Positions 52,781 through 61,737 of a stretch of DNA of 64,000 nt are shown one piece after another (within the stretch, counting starts at the first letter, position 1; each line of letters begins with the position of its first letter). A model generated the notes under the pieces. It was not told the origin of the DNA, did not search any database, and worked only from the letters and a program-made list of their open reading frames with translations. This DNA comes from Cognatundibacterium curvum (GTDB taxonomy: Bacteria; Pseudomonadota; Gammaproteobacteria; Burkholderiales; Burkholderiaceae_D), in NCBI RefSeq assembly GCF_014284235.1, contig NZ_JACOGD010000006.1, positions 219,207-283,206 of the forward strand, written 5' to 3'. A program made the position numbers and the translations under genes.

Positions 52781-54223
52781 TCACAGGTCACCGTTCTGAG
52801 CAAAAGCCATCAACTTTTGAATGACACTATTTTGCGCTGTAATCATCGCGTTGTTTTTTTCGCTGACAGCAACGGCATCGTCACCAATTGAAAACTGGTG
52901 CCGATATGTCTCGTAATTCAATCCGGCAGTAGAAAAATCCGCAAACGTATTCGTATTTTTTTTGATCAACATCTCCAATTCCCGCACGCATTTCTCGAAC
53001 TCATCGGCGCGCGTCTCAATGCATTCTTCCAACGCTTTGATGACCGGTCCCGCCGCACCTTTCATGCAACCGGCGAATTGCTGAATTTCCGCATGCCATC
53101 GCAGTAGCTCAGGAATGTGTTGAGCGAACTCGCTTCGTAATGGTGGAATCGCACCGTCTCGCAAATCGATGAGCAGGCTCGCATCGAATTCCACGCCGTC
53201 GCCTTGGAACGGATTTGCTGCAAAACGCTGCTGAGACTCTTGAACACTTTCTTCCGAAATCGGAAGGCCGAACAGGGCGTATGCTTTTGCACTGTCTTCC
53301 GTCATGGGTTTCATGTGACGTCCGCGCGGATTGCAAATGACACGCGTGCCATCAAAAGCATAATTCATTTTGCGATGGATATGACCACAGAGCCAGGCAT
53401 CAATACGAGGTTTGTCCGAGCAGAAACCAAAATTAGAAAAAGTTAGTTCGCTGGCGTAGGCGGCTGTTTGATACATCCTGCCATTGGGCTGCCGGCCGTT
53501 TCCGGCGGCAACGCCTGTCGGATAAATTTCGTTTTCGGTGAGGCCATCTAATCGCAGGCTTTGGTAAGAAGGATGGTGGTGTGTGACAACGACCGTTTTG
53601 CTGAATGACGCGTCGGACTGCGTCTCTCGATACAGAATTTTTTCCTGAATCGTTTTCCAGGATTTTTCGTTCAGCAGATAACCGACAAATGGATGAAATC
53701 TCCCCGTGTTGATGTATTGCTCCTGAACATGCCGCCGGTAGCTGTTGTCGTCAATTTCTTCGAGTGCGCAATACCTGTCTACGCATCGATAAAACCGAGC
53801 GAGAAAATTTTTATCCTCATACAAGCCCTTGCAATAAATGTTTGTGTAGTCACGCATGTGATGTGCTTCATCAATCAGTGTTGTGTTGAACTTACCCAGA
53901 TTCGTCCAAAAGGTGGCGCCGAAAAAGCGAACGTCGTCGATAGTAATAAATTCGTTTTCAAGCACATGAACATTCGAGCCGGCAGCAGCATCTTTGATAT
54001 CTTTGAGAATCACTGACATATCCACTGGCGCGTCTTTTTTTGTCCAGTATTCGTGGTTTCCTAAAACATAAATGACAGGTTTTTCCAGCGTTTTAAGCCA
54101 CTCAACGCCTTCTGTGCCGAAACCAATATCGCCGGCAGCAACAATCACGTCGCAATCCAAATCTGAGGGAAGCTGATACGGGCCCGATTCCAGGTGAACG
54201 TCGGAGAGAAGGTGAATTTTCAT
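52781..54223 (-). CDS. Calcineurin-like metallophosphoesterase with long C-terminal extension
   Basis: A 480-residue protein from ATG 54223 (the frame is open to 54298 but the added residues are not conserved-looking). The N-terminal 300 residues hold the full metal site: SDVHLE, VAAGDIGFG, LGNHEYW, VVVTHHHPS and CGHIHRKM. The remaining 150-180 residues are mostly helical, with Glu/Arg-rich stretches and possible coiled coil, and have no known domain. The core resembles the phosphoesterase at 51425. The extension may bind a partner or nucleic acid. The tniQ gene starts 170 bases upstream, so a separate promoter is possible. Confidence 0.86.
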   Translation of the reverse strand: MKIHLLSDVHLESGPYQLPSDLDCDVIVAAGDIGFGTEGVEWLKTLEKPVIYVLGNHEYWTKKDAPVDMSVILKDIKDAAAGSNVHVLENEFITIDDVRFFGATFWTNLGKFNTTLIDEAHHMRDYTNIYCKGLYEDKNFLARFYRCVDRYCALEEIDDNSYRRHVQEQYINTGRFHPFVGYLLNEKSWKTIQEKILYRETQSDASFSKTVVVTHHHPSYQSLRLDGLTENEIYPTGVAAGNGRQPNGRMYQTAAYASELTFSNFGFCSDKPRIDAWLCGHIHRKMNYAFDGTRVICNPRGRHMKPMTEDSAKAYALFGLPISEESVQESQQRFAANPFQGDGVEFDASLLIDLRDGAIPPLRSEFAQHIPELLRWHAEIQQFAGCMKGAAGPVIKALEECIETRADEFEKCVRELEMLIKKNTNTFADFSTAGLNYETYRHQFSIGDDAVAVSEKNNAMITAQNSVIQKLMAFAQNGDL

Positions 54224-54393
54224 GAATATGATTAATGGCAGTGCTTCATTCGATGGAAAATATGATTGATAAAGTCTTTGACGAATAGAGAAATTCAATC
54301 GTTGTGAGAAAGGTCATTCGTTATGCTGAAAAGGATCTCAGTCATATACCTGTGCTCGTTCTCAAAAATCAAAATTTATTGCATATGTCGTTT

Positions 54394-56259
54394 CTATTGA
54401 GGATGATATCGGTTAGCCTGTTCCAGGCTAATTTGGGTTATCGCAAGTTCAAGTTGCGCATTTTTGCGCATGAGAAGCTGCCTTCCCTCATCAATATGCG
54501 GTCCTGAGACAGGGTGAATGCCCATTGCCGCAAGCCTGGACAGCAGACCTCTGGAGGAGCATTTTGTTCTCTTCGCTAACTCGGCAAGAAAAACATATCT
54601 TTCTGAGAAGTCGTCGGCAGATTTGAAAGAAATACGTTTTTCCCTTCCGCGCGGCAGGACTGATTCTATCGACGTGATGAAATCGTTGCGAACTAAAAAA
54701 TATGCAACTTCTTGTTTGATACCAAAATACCGTGCAAATTCCTGTACCGACATATCTAAGCGGTTTATTGCGTTGTGCTTAGCCAGCCACTGACTTACTA
54801 CCTGACGCGAAAATATCCAACTGCCTATGCCGCGCTTTCCAGTGCAGAGTGATATGGGACGAATCACGCCGCGTACACAGTCAACGATAAAATCAGCAAT
54901 GTCAGCGTGACCCCACATCCAGTGACGGATCATGTGGCTGAACGTTATCTCGCTTTCTAATGATGGCATGCATTCAAGTAAAGCCTGGCCGACATCCAAT
55001 ATTCGATTAATGTCTGCCAAATTAATCATCCAGGGGGCATTGTTGATCTCTAGCGTTTTTTTTGCATCTGGGAAAAGTATGTTTCGTAGCTGTCCGATTC
55101 GCTTCTTGCTGAATCCGATCAGCTTGGCTGCAGTTTGCAAGTCGACGAAATTATGCACGTGTTGACTGGAGGCATTGAGCTGCTCACGTTGGATAACAGT
55201 GTAGTTGCGACCATTCTCTGAATTGACTCGAATTTCACCAATAATCAATCCATCTTCAATCATTTTCTGTAGGCGTCTGGGTGAAATTTTCAACTCGTGG
55301 CAGGCGTGGCTAGACGGCACCCATGCTCCATGCATTCTTTGGTTTTCCGGAATCCTTTTATTTCTTTTTGCAATGGGCGCTGGCCAGTTTATCAGCACAT
55401 ATTGATTGAAAGCCGATCTTAAAAATTCATAACATGGATCGTGCAACGTGTTAAAAATGCTCGCATGCAAAGTGCCAAAACATTTTGGCAAGCGGCGTGA
55501 TGAGAACGATGTTCGATACTGGTGTTCCAATGAGATAAGTAACTTATGGAATGCCGTTGGCCAGTCAATCAAAATGTCGGCGGCCACGTTAGTCAAAATG
55601 CTTGAAACCTCAATACGATCAACGTATGCAATTTTTTGAGATCGAATATTTCTCGAAACATCCCCTACGCTGCCGAGCAGTCTTACGACACGTTGGATCT
55701 GCGCTGTCGTCAGGTTATGTAAAGTTGAAAATTCTCCAATACTCCCGACAGGAGCAACACTATTGCTGATAGCAAGAGATAGTTGCGAAACATTTCTCGA
55801 ACAGGGATGCGGTCTCATATGTTGCAGTTGTAAACCGCAATCGCAGATCAGAAGGTGTTTCCGTCTCCAGGTTAACGGCATTGAACACTGCGCACAGATA
55901 TCGATCAGCTGGCATTGATGCATTGGACAGGAGTCAAAAAACAGCAGCTCCCATTCGCGTCTCCAAATGGGGTCAACATCCAGGCAATAAGGGCAGAATC
56001 GAGCGAATCGAATATTCCATGATGAGCTTGGTAAGCAATTGATGAAATTGTTGTATGCAAGAAAATTTGGCGCTGCAGCGAAATCGACTTCGCTAAGCAT
56101 TGAATTGCTCAGATCATTTTCAGTTGCGACCCGCTTCAAGTAACCAAGTCTTCCCTCACCGCTCCTCCATACTGGTCGAGCCAATAGCTGTTGAAATGCA
56201 ACGCTGCGCACCGCAACCTTTAAATTTTGCGATGTGTGCGATATCATCGTAAAGCGCAT
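54394..56259 (-). CDS. tniQ: TniQ/TnsD-family target-selection protein, second
   Basis: A 621-residue TniQ-family protein. The N-terminal TniQ domain has the SGEGRLGYLKRVATEN signature and a zinc finger (CPYCLD, SCPMHQCQLIDICAQCS, CDCG) at about 95-165. The C-terminal half contains several helix-turn-helix-like segments (AAKLIGFSKKRIGQLRN, VQEFARYFGIKQEVAYFLVRND) that could bind target DNA. It overlaps the upstream tniQ gene by 16 bases. Having two long TniQ proteins suggests two target-site choices, as TnsD-like proteins recognise attachment sites; this is inferred from other Tn7-like elements. The gene has lower GC than the backbone. Confidence 0.87.
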   Translation of the reverse strand: MRFTMISHTSQNLKVAVRSVAFQQLLARPVWRSGEGRLGYLKRVATENDLSNSMLSEVDFAAAPNFLAYNNFINCLPSSSWNIRFARFCPYCLDVDPIWRREWELLFFDSCPMHQCQLIDICAQCSMPLTWRRKHLLICDCGLQLQHMRPHPCSRNVSQLSLAISNSVAPVGSIGEFSTLHNLTTAQIQRVVRLLGSVGDVSRNIRSQKIAYVDRIEVSSILTNVAADILIDWPTAFHKLLISLEHQYRTSFSSRRLPKCFGTLHASIFNTLHDPCYEFLRSAFNQYVLINWPAPIAKRNKRIPENQRMHGAWVPSSHACHELKISPRRLQKMIEDGLIIGEIRVNSENGRNYTVIQREQLNASSQHVHNFVDLQTAAKLIGFSKKRIGQLRNILFPDAKKTLEINNAPWMINLADINRILDVGQALLECMPSLESEITFSHMIRHWMWGHADIADFIVDCVRGVIRPISLCTGKRGIGSWIFSRQVVSQWLAKHNAINRLDMSVQEFARYFGIKQEVAYFLVRNDFITSIESVLPRGREKRISFKSADDFSERYVFLAELAKRTKCSSRGLLSRLAAMGIHPVSGPHIDEGRQLLMRKNAQLELAITQISLEQANRYHPQ

Positions 56260-58076
56260 TGACAGAGGTTATGTCCGGTTAAATTCTCCTTACCGGCGGC
56301 TTCAATAACTTGTTGCGCTGAAACATGAAACGTGGTGTTTCTGCCTAAAATTGAATCGAATGAGCAGCATTGAATTTTGCGATAATGCGCGTCATTTTTT
56401 AGCCCGGTTTTTTTGAGAAATGGCATTCTTGAAAGCAACGTTGACCAGTCACTCTCTGTGATAAACAGGCTGGCAAGATATGGGCGATGGATGCACCGTT
56501 GATTTAGTCGAATGCCAAACTTGAGGAGACACGTTAATAGCTTCCCGAGATTGAGTCTGTTTTCAATAGCTGCTTTGGTATGCTCCCACTCCATTAGTAA
56601 TACGCCGGCAGATTTCGCAGAACCTTGACTCTGTCTACTAATGCTTTGCAACGTGATGCAGAGAGATTCAATTTGTTTCAGATCGAATCTTGCAAAACGA
56701 AGGGATGCATTGTTGTTATATGGACGAATGTATCCCTCGCTGACCAAAGTATTAATTACCGATGGTTTTACGTTCAAAAATCTGGCTAAATTGGCTTTTG
56801 AAACCAAACGAGAAAATTGCTTTCCTAATTGACTTACAAATTTTCGCGGATATAAATATGATGAAGATTTTACGTCATACTCAATTCCGCAATCAGTCAA
56901 GAATTGAGAGCTGGTAATCCAGTCCAATTCTGCTTTATTGATTTTTAAATAGTATTGACAGCTTTTTTCGTTAGTATAAAAGATACTGATTAAACGGTTT
57001 GAATTATGCCATGGCGGTTGTAGTTTCTCGCCCGTTTTTGTTAACTGTGCGTCTTGACTGTGCGCGGATAAAAAATCAGCAGAAGCGTTAACCATTTTTC
57101 TTTCTTTAATCACGGCATCAGACGTCACCACGTTAAGAGCATTGACAATTGTTGGAAACTTAAATGGGAACCAGAATGGCAATTCTGAAGGACATGCGAC
57201 ACATTCAAATTCAAAATAATCGAAAATGCCAGCAAGGCAATTCCCGTATTGCGTCGTTAGTGCAGCATTCGCGCGTTCTATGATCTGATAGATTTCAAGC
57301 GATGAAAGCAATCTGATCGAAATATAGTTCAACTCGGTTGGCCGTACTGTGTGAGCACAGGCTAGAAATTTAATTATTGACCAGTATCGTTTTCCTAGTT
57401 TTTCCGAAATCTCAGGCAGATAGCAGATATTTTTTTCTTTATCGATTTCATACAATTGTTTATTCCCCATTGCGAAGTGCAAGATTTTCAGATGAAAGTG
57501 AAAGACATCATGGTCTGTTGACGTTGCTTTTAGACTTCGAAAATCCTGACCACATGCGCAATTATTGATACGATCAATATGCCAGTTAAGTCGCTTGCGG
57601 CATCGTGAGCACTGGTCGACTAGTCGGAGCTGATGTCTATCACATATAACGTACCAATTTTGTTCCCATATCCAACGATGATAAGCGGCTTCTGCCAGAC
57701 ATGCGGGACAGACCCGCCGGGGCTCAGTCATAAACCGTTCGGGAGCTGCATAGCGAGTGTGTTCAACGCAATTCAGTGCATCCCAGTAATTAATATCTGA
57801 ATCATTTTCAATGACTGACCAGCTATCTTTTCGCCCAAAAAGCATACACATGTCATTTTTGTTGAGCCGCAACATACTGCTCAGAAAAGTGGTATCGAAA
57901 GCCGGTGTAGTCGTCAAATAATTTTTAACTGTATTGCGCAGCAGTATGCCTGCCGAACAATAGCCATTTTCTTCAGCTACCCGGGCTAGATATCCTAAAT
58001 GTCCCTCGTGTGCGTACCGTTTTGGCCGTATGAGAAATTCACGCTGTCGCATATTCGAAATATTATCGGCATTCAT
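56244..58076 (-). CDS. tniQ: TniQ/TnsD-family target-selection protein, first
   Basis: A 610-residue TniQ-family protein from ATG 58076, which overlaps the tnsC stop as ATGA; a start 18 bases earlier is less likely. The N-terminus has RPKRYAHEGHLGYLARVAEENGY, and the zinc finger reads CPACLAE, VICDRHQLRLVDQCSRCRK and CACG. The large C-terminal part has HTH-like segments (SKANLARFLNVKPSVINTLVSEG). Similarity to the following TniQ is clear only in the N-terminal domain, so the two probably recognise different DNA. It would recruit TnsC to the target. Confidence 0.88.
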   Translation of the reverse strand: MNADNISNMRQREFLIRPKRYAHEGHLGYLARVAEENGYCSAGILLRNTVKNYLTTTPAFDTTFLSSMLRLNKNDMCMLFGRKDSWSVIENDSDINYWDALNCVEHTRYAAPERFMTEPRRVCPACLAEAAYHRWIWEQNWYVICDRHQLRLVDQCSRCRKRLNWHIDRINNCACGQDFRSLKATSTDHDVFHFHLKILHFAMGNKQLYEIDKEKNICYLPEISEKLGKRYWSIIKFLACAHTVRPTELNYISIRLLSSLEIYQIIERANAALTTQYGNCLAGIFDYFEFECVACPSELPFWFPFKFPTIVNALNVVTSDAVIKERKMVNASADFLSAHSQDAQLTKTGEKLQPPWHNSNRLISIFYTNEKSCQYYLKINKAELDWITSSQFLTDCGIEYDVKSSSYLYPRKFVSQLGKQFSRLVSKANLARFLNVKPSVINTLVSEGYIRPYNNNASLRFARFDLKQIESLCITLQSISRQSQGSAKSAGVLLMEWEHTKAAIENRLNLGKLLTCLLKFGIRLNQRCIHRPYLASLFITESDWSTLLSRMPFLKKTGLKNDAHYRKIQCCSFDSILGRNTTFHVSAQQVIEAAGKENLTGHNLCQCALR

Positions 58077-59026
58077 TTTCCAATCTCCCGCCAACCATGA
58101 TTGTCTCCATCCAAGTCAGAAGGTTCATAAATTTCTCCAGGCTGCGTGAGACGCCGTTCTTCAAAATCTTTACTAAACGGATTTGGATGTTGACTCTTTT
58201 TGAATCGTGACTCATTCAATATCCAGTTTTGAAATGCTGATTGAAGAAACCTGAATGTCAGGGTATTTTCATTTTCTTTTTCAGCCAATATTTCTGTTTC
58301 ACAAAATAAATCGACTGTATTTCTAAGAATGCCATCGGTTGCATAAAATAGTCGCTTTAAATGATGAGCCTCATCAAAGAAATCGTTGTTTTTAAAAATA
58401 GAATTTTTCAATAATGCCTTGACCAGCTTTTGAAATGACATTCTTGACTCTTCAATGAAAATAGAAAATGGCATTAACGCCTTTGCTGTTTTGAATCGAC
58501 CTCTTAATTGTGTGTTAATGCGGAATAATTCTTTTGAGCGTGGTGCCCCTGAAAAAATAACTGGAATCTCTATTGCATCGATCAAAGACTTGAGCGCATC
58601 AGCATTGGACATGTGGGTTTTTAATTTCCCGCGGTCCAAAAAATGCTGTATCTCATCAACGATGAGAAGTTCCACGTTGCAGTTCTTGATTAAATGGATA
58701 ACGCGATGACGAAGCTCCGGAACCTTACCTCGAAAAGGAAAAGGATCGCCGAGGGCACAGAGAATTTCGCTGTACATTGCGGACTCCGTAGGCTTACTTG
58801 GGAGGCAAATGTAAAGAATGGGGATGACAGTTTTTACTTCTGTATCGTAACGAGGGTACCTTGAACGATAGGCTTTTAGCAGCGTCGATTTACCGACACC
58901 GCTGACACCAATGATCAGCAAATTTTTTGGTTTTCCGTTACTTCTATACGACTGATGGGATTGTTCGACACAATCGGCAATGATCGCATAATTCGTGTGC
59001 TTTACGAGCTGCTGATCTATGCTCAT
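58073..59026 (-). CDS. tnsC: TnsC-type AAA+ transposition regulator
   Basis: A 317-residue ATPase that in Tn7-like elements forms filaments on target DNA and links TniQ proteins to the transposase. Walker A is GVSGVGKST at residues 40-48 (Lys46), Walker B is LLIVDEIQHFL, sensor-type residues lie in IPVIFSGAPRSKEL, and an Arg-finger region LRGRFKTAKALMPF follows. Tn7 TnsC is much longer (about 555 residues); this length is closer to TniB/short TnsC proteins, which is common when TnsA is present in diverged elements. ATGA overlaps couple it to the genes on both sides. Confidence 0.92.
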   Translation of the reverse strand: MSIDQQLVKHTNYAIIADCVEQSHQSYRSNGKPKNLLIIGVSGVGKSTLLKAYRSRYPRYDTEVKTVIPILYICLPSKPTESAMYSEILCALGDPFPFRGKVPELRHRVIHLIKNCNVELLIVDEIQHFLDRGKLKTHMSNADALKSLIDAIEIPVIFSGAPRSKELFRINTQLRGRFKTAKALMPFSIFIEESRMSFQKLVKALLKNSIFKNNDFFDEAHHLKRLFYATDGILRNTVDLFCETEILAEKENENTLTFRFLQSAFQNWILNESRFKKSQHPNPFSKDFEERRLTQPGEIYEPSDLDGDNHGWREIGK

Positions 59027-59673
59027 GCTGATTCCGATCGAAAAAGATTGTGGGGTTCAATTTCGTACTCATCTTGTGGCGGCGGTCGTGTTTCGTGCCG
59101 TTCAGTCGGTAGATAATTTTCTGTCGGATCGACTAAATCCAGTTCGTCATGATCCGTTAAAACTAAATCGGGTTTTTGCGTTTTTTTGGAATGTTTTCGT
59201 GACGTAGTGCCTACAATCTTTGCAGCGCGTTTTCGATCCGCTAGTAATTTACTGTTGGATAGTCCGACAACGTGTTGACGCATCAATTCTTTTGCCTCAA
59301 TCAGTATCTTGTAATCATCCGATTCGTGATAGAGATCATGAGCAAATTTCTTGATCAATTTGTGTTCATATAGCGTTAATCCTTCAGCGTAGTCAGGATT
59401 CACGTTACTTACCTTGATCCACATTTTTTCAAATGGATCGAACACCCAAATGCTGCCAATATTTAATTTCGGTGCTTTAATTTTGACTTTTGACAGCGAG
59501 CGACCATGTTCCGCGTTCACCCCGATACGCATCCGCAAATTTCCTAGCGCAGGAGAAATATACTTTTGTCTGCTATTGAGTTCGACGCCATACGCCCAAA
59601 TCGGACGAAAAAGCGTTTCATTGCAGATAATCTCAATGTCATGGACAGAAAAGGGAAGATATCCGGTACTCAT
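59023..59673 (-). CDS. tnsB: Separate C-terminal part of TnsB transposase (Mu C-terminal barrel)
   Basis: A 216-residue protein that continues where the catalytic TnsB ORF stops. It matches the beta-barrel domain after the DDE core in TnsB/MuA (RQKYISPALGNLRMRIGV, then GSIWVFDPFEKMWIKVSNVNPDYAEGLTLYEHKLI). A charged, disordered tail follows that in Tn7 would contact TnsC. Its ATG overlaps the stop of the catalytic ORF as ATGA, so both pieces could be made together. The summed length of the two ORFs (about 683) is close to the 702 residues of Tn7 TnsB. Confidence 0.85.
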   Translation of the reverse strand: MSTGYLPFSVHDIEIICNETLFRPIWAYGVELNSRQKYISPALGNLRMRIGVNAEHGRSLSKVKIKAPKLNIGSIWVFDPFEKMWIKVSNVNPDYAEGLTLYEHKLIKKFAHDLYHESDDYKILIEAKELMRQHVVGLSNSKLLADRKRAAKIVGTTSRKHSKKTQKPDLVLTDHDELDLVDPTENYLPTERHETRPPPQDEYEIEPHNLFRSESA

Positions 59674-61073
59674 TCTGCATCTCGCCGCCAGGCCTCAATG
59701 GGTGTGCAGCCGAGACCACGATGGAAGCTATTCATATAAATATCAATGAGCCATAAATGCACTAAGCGATTAAGTTCGTTAAAGTCGATAACAGCCGCTT
59801 TTAACGGATCGTAGTCCTTGCGTTTGTAATATTTCGCCAGAGTTGTTCCCGGCAACTTATGGATGAACTGATAATTGAACGTTTTTAAAAATGACTCTAT
59901 GGAACCCTTCCAGTTTGGTTGCTTCTTTGGGCAGTAAGCCAATTCGAATCCCATTTCTTCGGCAATAATTTTCAGCGTCGTTGAATGAAATTCCTGGCCG
60001 TTGTCGCAGCGTAGTTCCGCAGGAATTCCGAAGACTGGCCAGTTTCCCTGAATTTTTGGAAACAACTCGCGTACATAAGTTTTTGGCTTGACGCCGTTTT
60101 CAATGCAGGCGATAACAGCTTCAGTACTGCAGTCGTCAAAGCCGATGTGTAAGCCCCAAGGCATTTTTGTGTCTCGGCAACAAGCCATGGTTAGCGTTGG
60201 CCTTCCGAGTGGTATGCCCTTTACAAGGTTGATGACGAAATAGTCGATTGGAGTATGATCAATTTCGACAATTTCCAGTGGGCGAAATGTTTTTGGAACT
60301 TTACCGTTGAAGCAGAAGCGGAGTCGAGCCTCTGCCAGGCCAGCTCTTGCAGCCATGACTTCAAATGGATCTATTTGTTTAATGCGTCTCATAAAACTTG
60401 ATCTGGATCTCGACCGCAACTTGTTTCCGTCAATACGCCATTGATTTTCTTTTCTGCAGATCAGATCCATTTGCATTACCAGATCCTCAACACTGGCACC
60501 GCGCTCTTTCAGATAAAGTTCTTCAATTAATTTATCTTGAATTTCAATTTCCTCTTTACTTGCGCGAGCTTGATTTTTTCCACCGCGATTCTCAAATTGA
60601 TAGATCGCGGCAAGACGGTCACAAGATGAAGCAAGATATTTTTTGTACCATCTAAAAATTGTGGTCCGATGCGGCGGATTTGCATCATCTAATTGCGCAG
60701 CAATTGCTGCAATTTTCTCATCGATAATTCCTGCTCGATCAATTGATATGGGACCGTCCTGAAGAAGTCGTTTTATGTATTTATGAAAGCGCAATGAGTG
60801 TTTTTGAGTTGCTTCTGAAAAGTCGTTTAATTGCCTTCCTGCCGTAACGGTATGAAGACTGGTTTCATTTCTAGTTGGTAGTATGTTTTTTATGTTGAAG
60901 TTGATCTCGCCATCGTTATAAGAGGACAGTAAATCGTTGATCGTCGTGGTTCTGAAATTGCCGGTTTCAGATTTCAGCAAAACCTGATCTTGATTTGATA
61001 TTTGCTGGATTGCGAATATTTTTTCGTGCCAGCGAAATTTGCTGTTAAGGGAAAATGAAGCGCGCTGCATCAT
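59670..61073 (-). CDS. tnsB: TnsB transposase, N-terminal and DDE catalytic part
   Basis: A 467-residue protein from ATG 61073, which has GGAGAAG seven bases upstream; the frame is open to 61136, inside tnsA. It has N-terminal HTH regions (PPHRTTIFRWYKKYL near 150) and an RNase-H-fold DDE core. Catalytic Asp272 is in VEIDHTPIDYF, Asp357 in RCDNGQEF and Glu393 in GSIESF; the spacing is nearly that of Tn7 TnsB (273, 361, 396). It stops right after the core at CTPIEAWRRDAE, and the C-terminal barrel is in the next ORF. It overlaps the tnsA end by 29 bases. Confidence 0.9.
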   Translation of the reverse strand: MMQRASFSLNSKFRWHEKIFAIQQISNQDQVLLKSETGNFRTTTINDLLSSYNDGEINFNIKNILPTRNETSLHTVTAGRQLNDFSEATQKHSLRFHKYIKRLLQDGPISIDRAGIIDEKIAAIAAQLDDANPPHRTTIFRWYKKYLASSCDRLAAIYQFENRGGKNQARASKEEIEIQDKLIEELYLKERGASVEDLVMQMDLICRKENQWRIDGNKLRSRSRSSFMRRIKQIDPFEVMAARAGLAEARLRFCFNGKVPKTFRPLEIVEIDHTPIDYFVINLVKGIPLGRPTLTMACCRDTKMPWGLHIGFDDCSTEAVIACIENGVKPKTYVRELFPKIQGNWPVFGIPAELRCDNGQEFHSTTLKIIAEEMGFELAYCPKKQPNWKGSIESFLKTFNYQFIHKLPGTTLAKYYKRKDYDPLKAAVIDFNELNRLVHLWLIDIYMNSFHRGLGCTPIEAWRRDAE

Positions 61074-61737
61074 GTGTCTTCTCCAATTGAGAAAATGAAA
61101 TTTGTGTGCTGTCCGAAATGGCTTGATGAAAATCAAAAAAAGCCAATCCTGAAGCGAGCATGACGAGAACGTCGGTTTCTGATCTGAGATGGTCGCTGGC
61201 TTCCCGTAAATTTGTGAAGGGAAAACTGGATTTCAAAAGCTCTAGCTGCTGGTGAATTCTGTGCGTTTCCAAATGACTTTGTATATTGCGTATGCGAAAT
61301 GGAAGCAATTTTTTTGCGTTGGCGAGCGCCGTACCTGAACGCAACATCTGGTCAGTGACGATCAAATAGCGGTAGCCCAATTTTTCAAAATGTTCTTTTG
61401 CAATTTTCAGATGAAGTTTGACTTCCTCGCGTAACAGCATGGCTTTTGGTTTGCATTCGACCAGGATGTTTTCAGAGCTGGTCGTAATTAGAAAATCTGC
61501 TGTTCGTGACGTTTTTTTCCCGTTGACGACGAATGAATAACGAAATGGTTGGCTGACGACATCGTTAATGCCCGCGGAAAATTCAAAAAGTGCGACCGCA
61601 TCTTTTTCGATCGACCCCTCCCATTTGATTTGCTTGTTATATTTTTGCGATGAAAAAAAACCGCGCAAAATGCCGCCAGAACGAGTGACTATATTCCTTG
61701 GCTTATGAAACTCAGACACAAGAACTCTCCCTTCCAT
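61045..61737 (-). CDS. tnsA: TnsA-type transposon endonuclease
   Basis: A 230-residue enzyme that in Tn7 cuts the 5' transposon ends, making transposition cut-and-paste. The PD-(D/E)XK residues are Glu44 in SIEKD, Asp81 in TADFLI and Glu94-x-Lys96 in LVECKPKAM. The N-terminus HKPRNIVTRSGGILRGFFSS is characteristic of TnsA. A C-terminal winged-helix part follows (about 160-230). A GTG at 61719 with GGGAGAG upstream is an alternative start. It is the first gene of the leftward tns operon. Confidence 0.92.
   Translation of the reverse strand: MEGRVLVSEFHKPRNIVTRSGGILRGFFSSQKYNKQIKWEGSIEKDAVALFEFSAGINDVVSQPFRYSFVVNGKKTSRTADFLITTSSENILVECKPKAMLLREEVKLHLKIAKEHFEKLGYRYLIVTDQMLRSGTALANAKKLLPFRIRNIQSHLETHRIHQQLELLKSSFPFTNLREASDHLRSETDVLVMLASGLAFFDFHQAISDSTQISFSQLEKTHDAARFIFP

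Noticed and set aside
54394..61737. CRISPR-associated transposon
   Set aside because: I see no cas gene or direct-repeat/spacer array in the window; the TniQ proteins are long TnsD-like forms, not the short Cascade-bound type.
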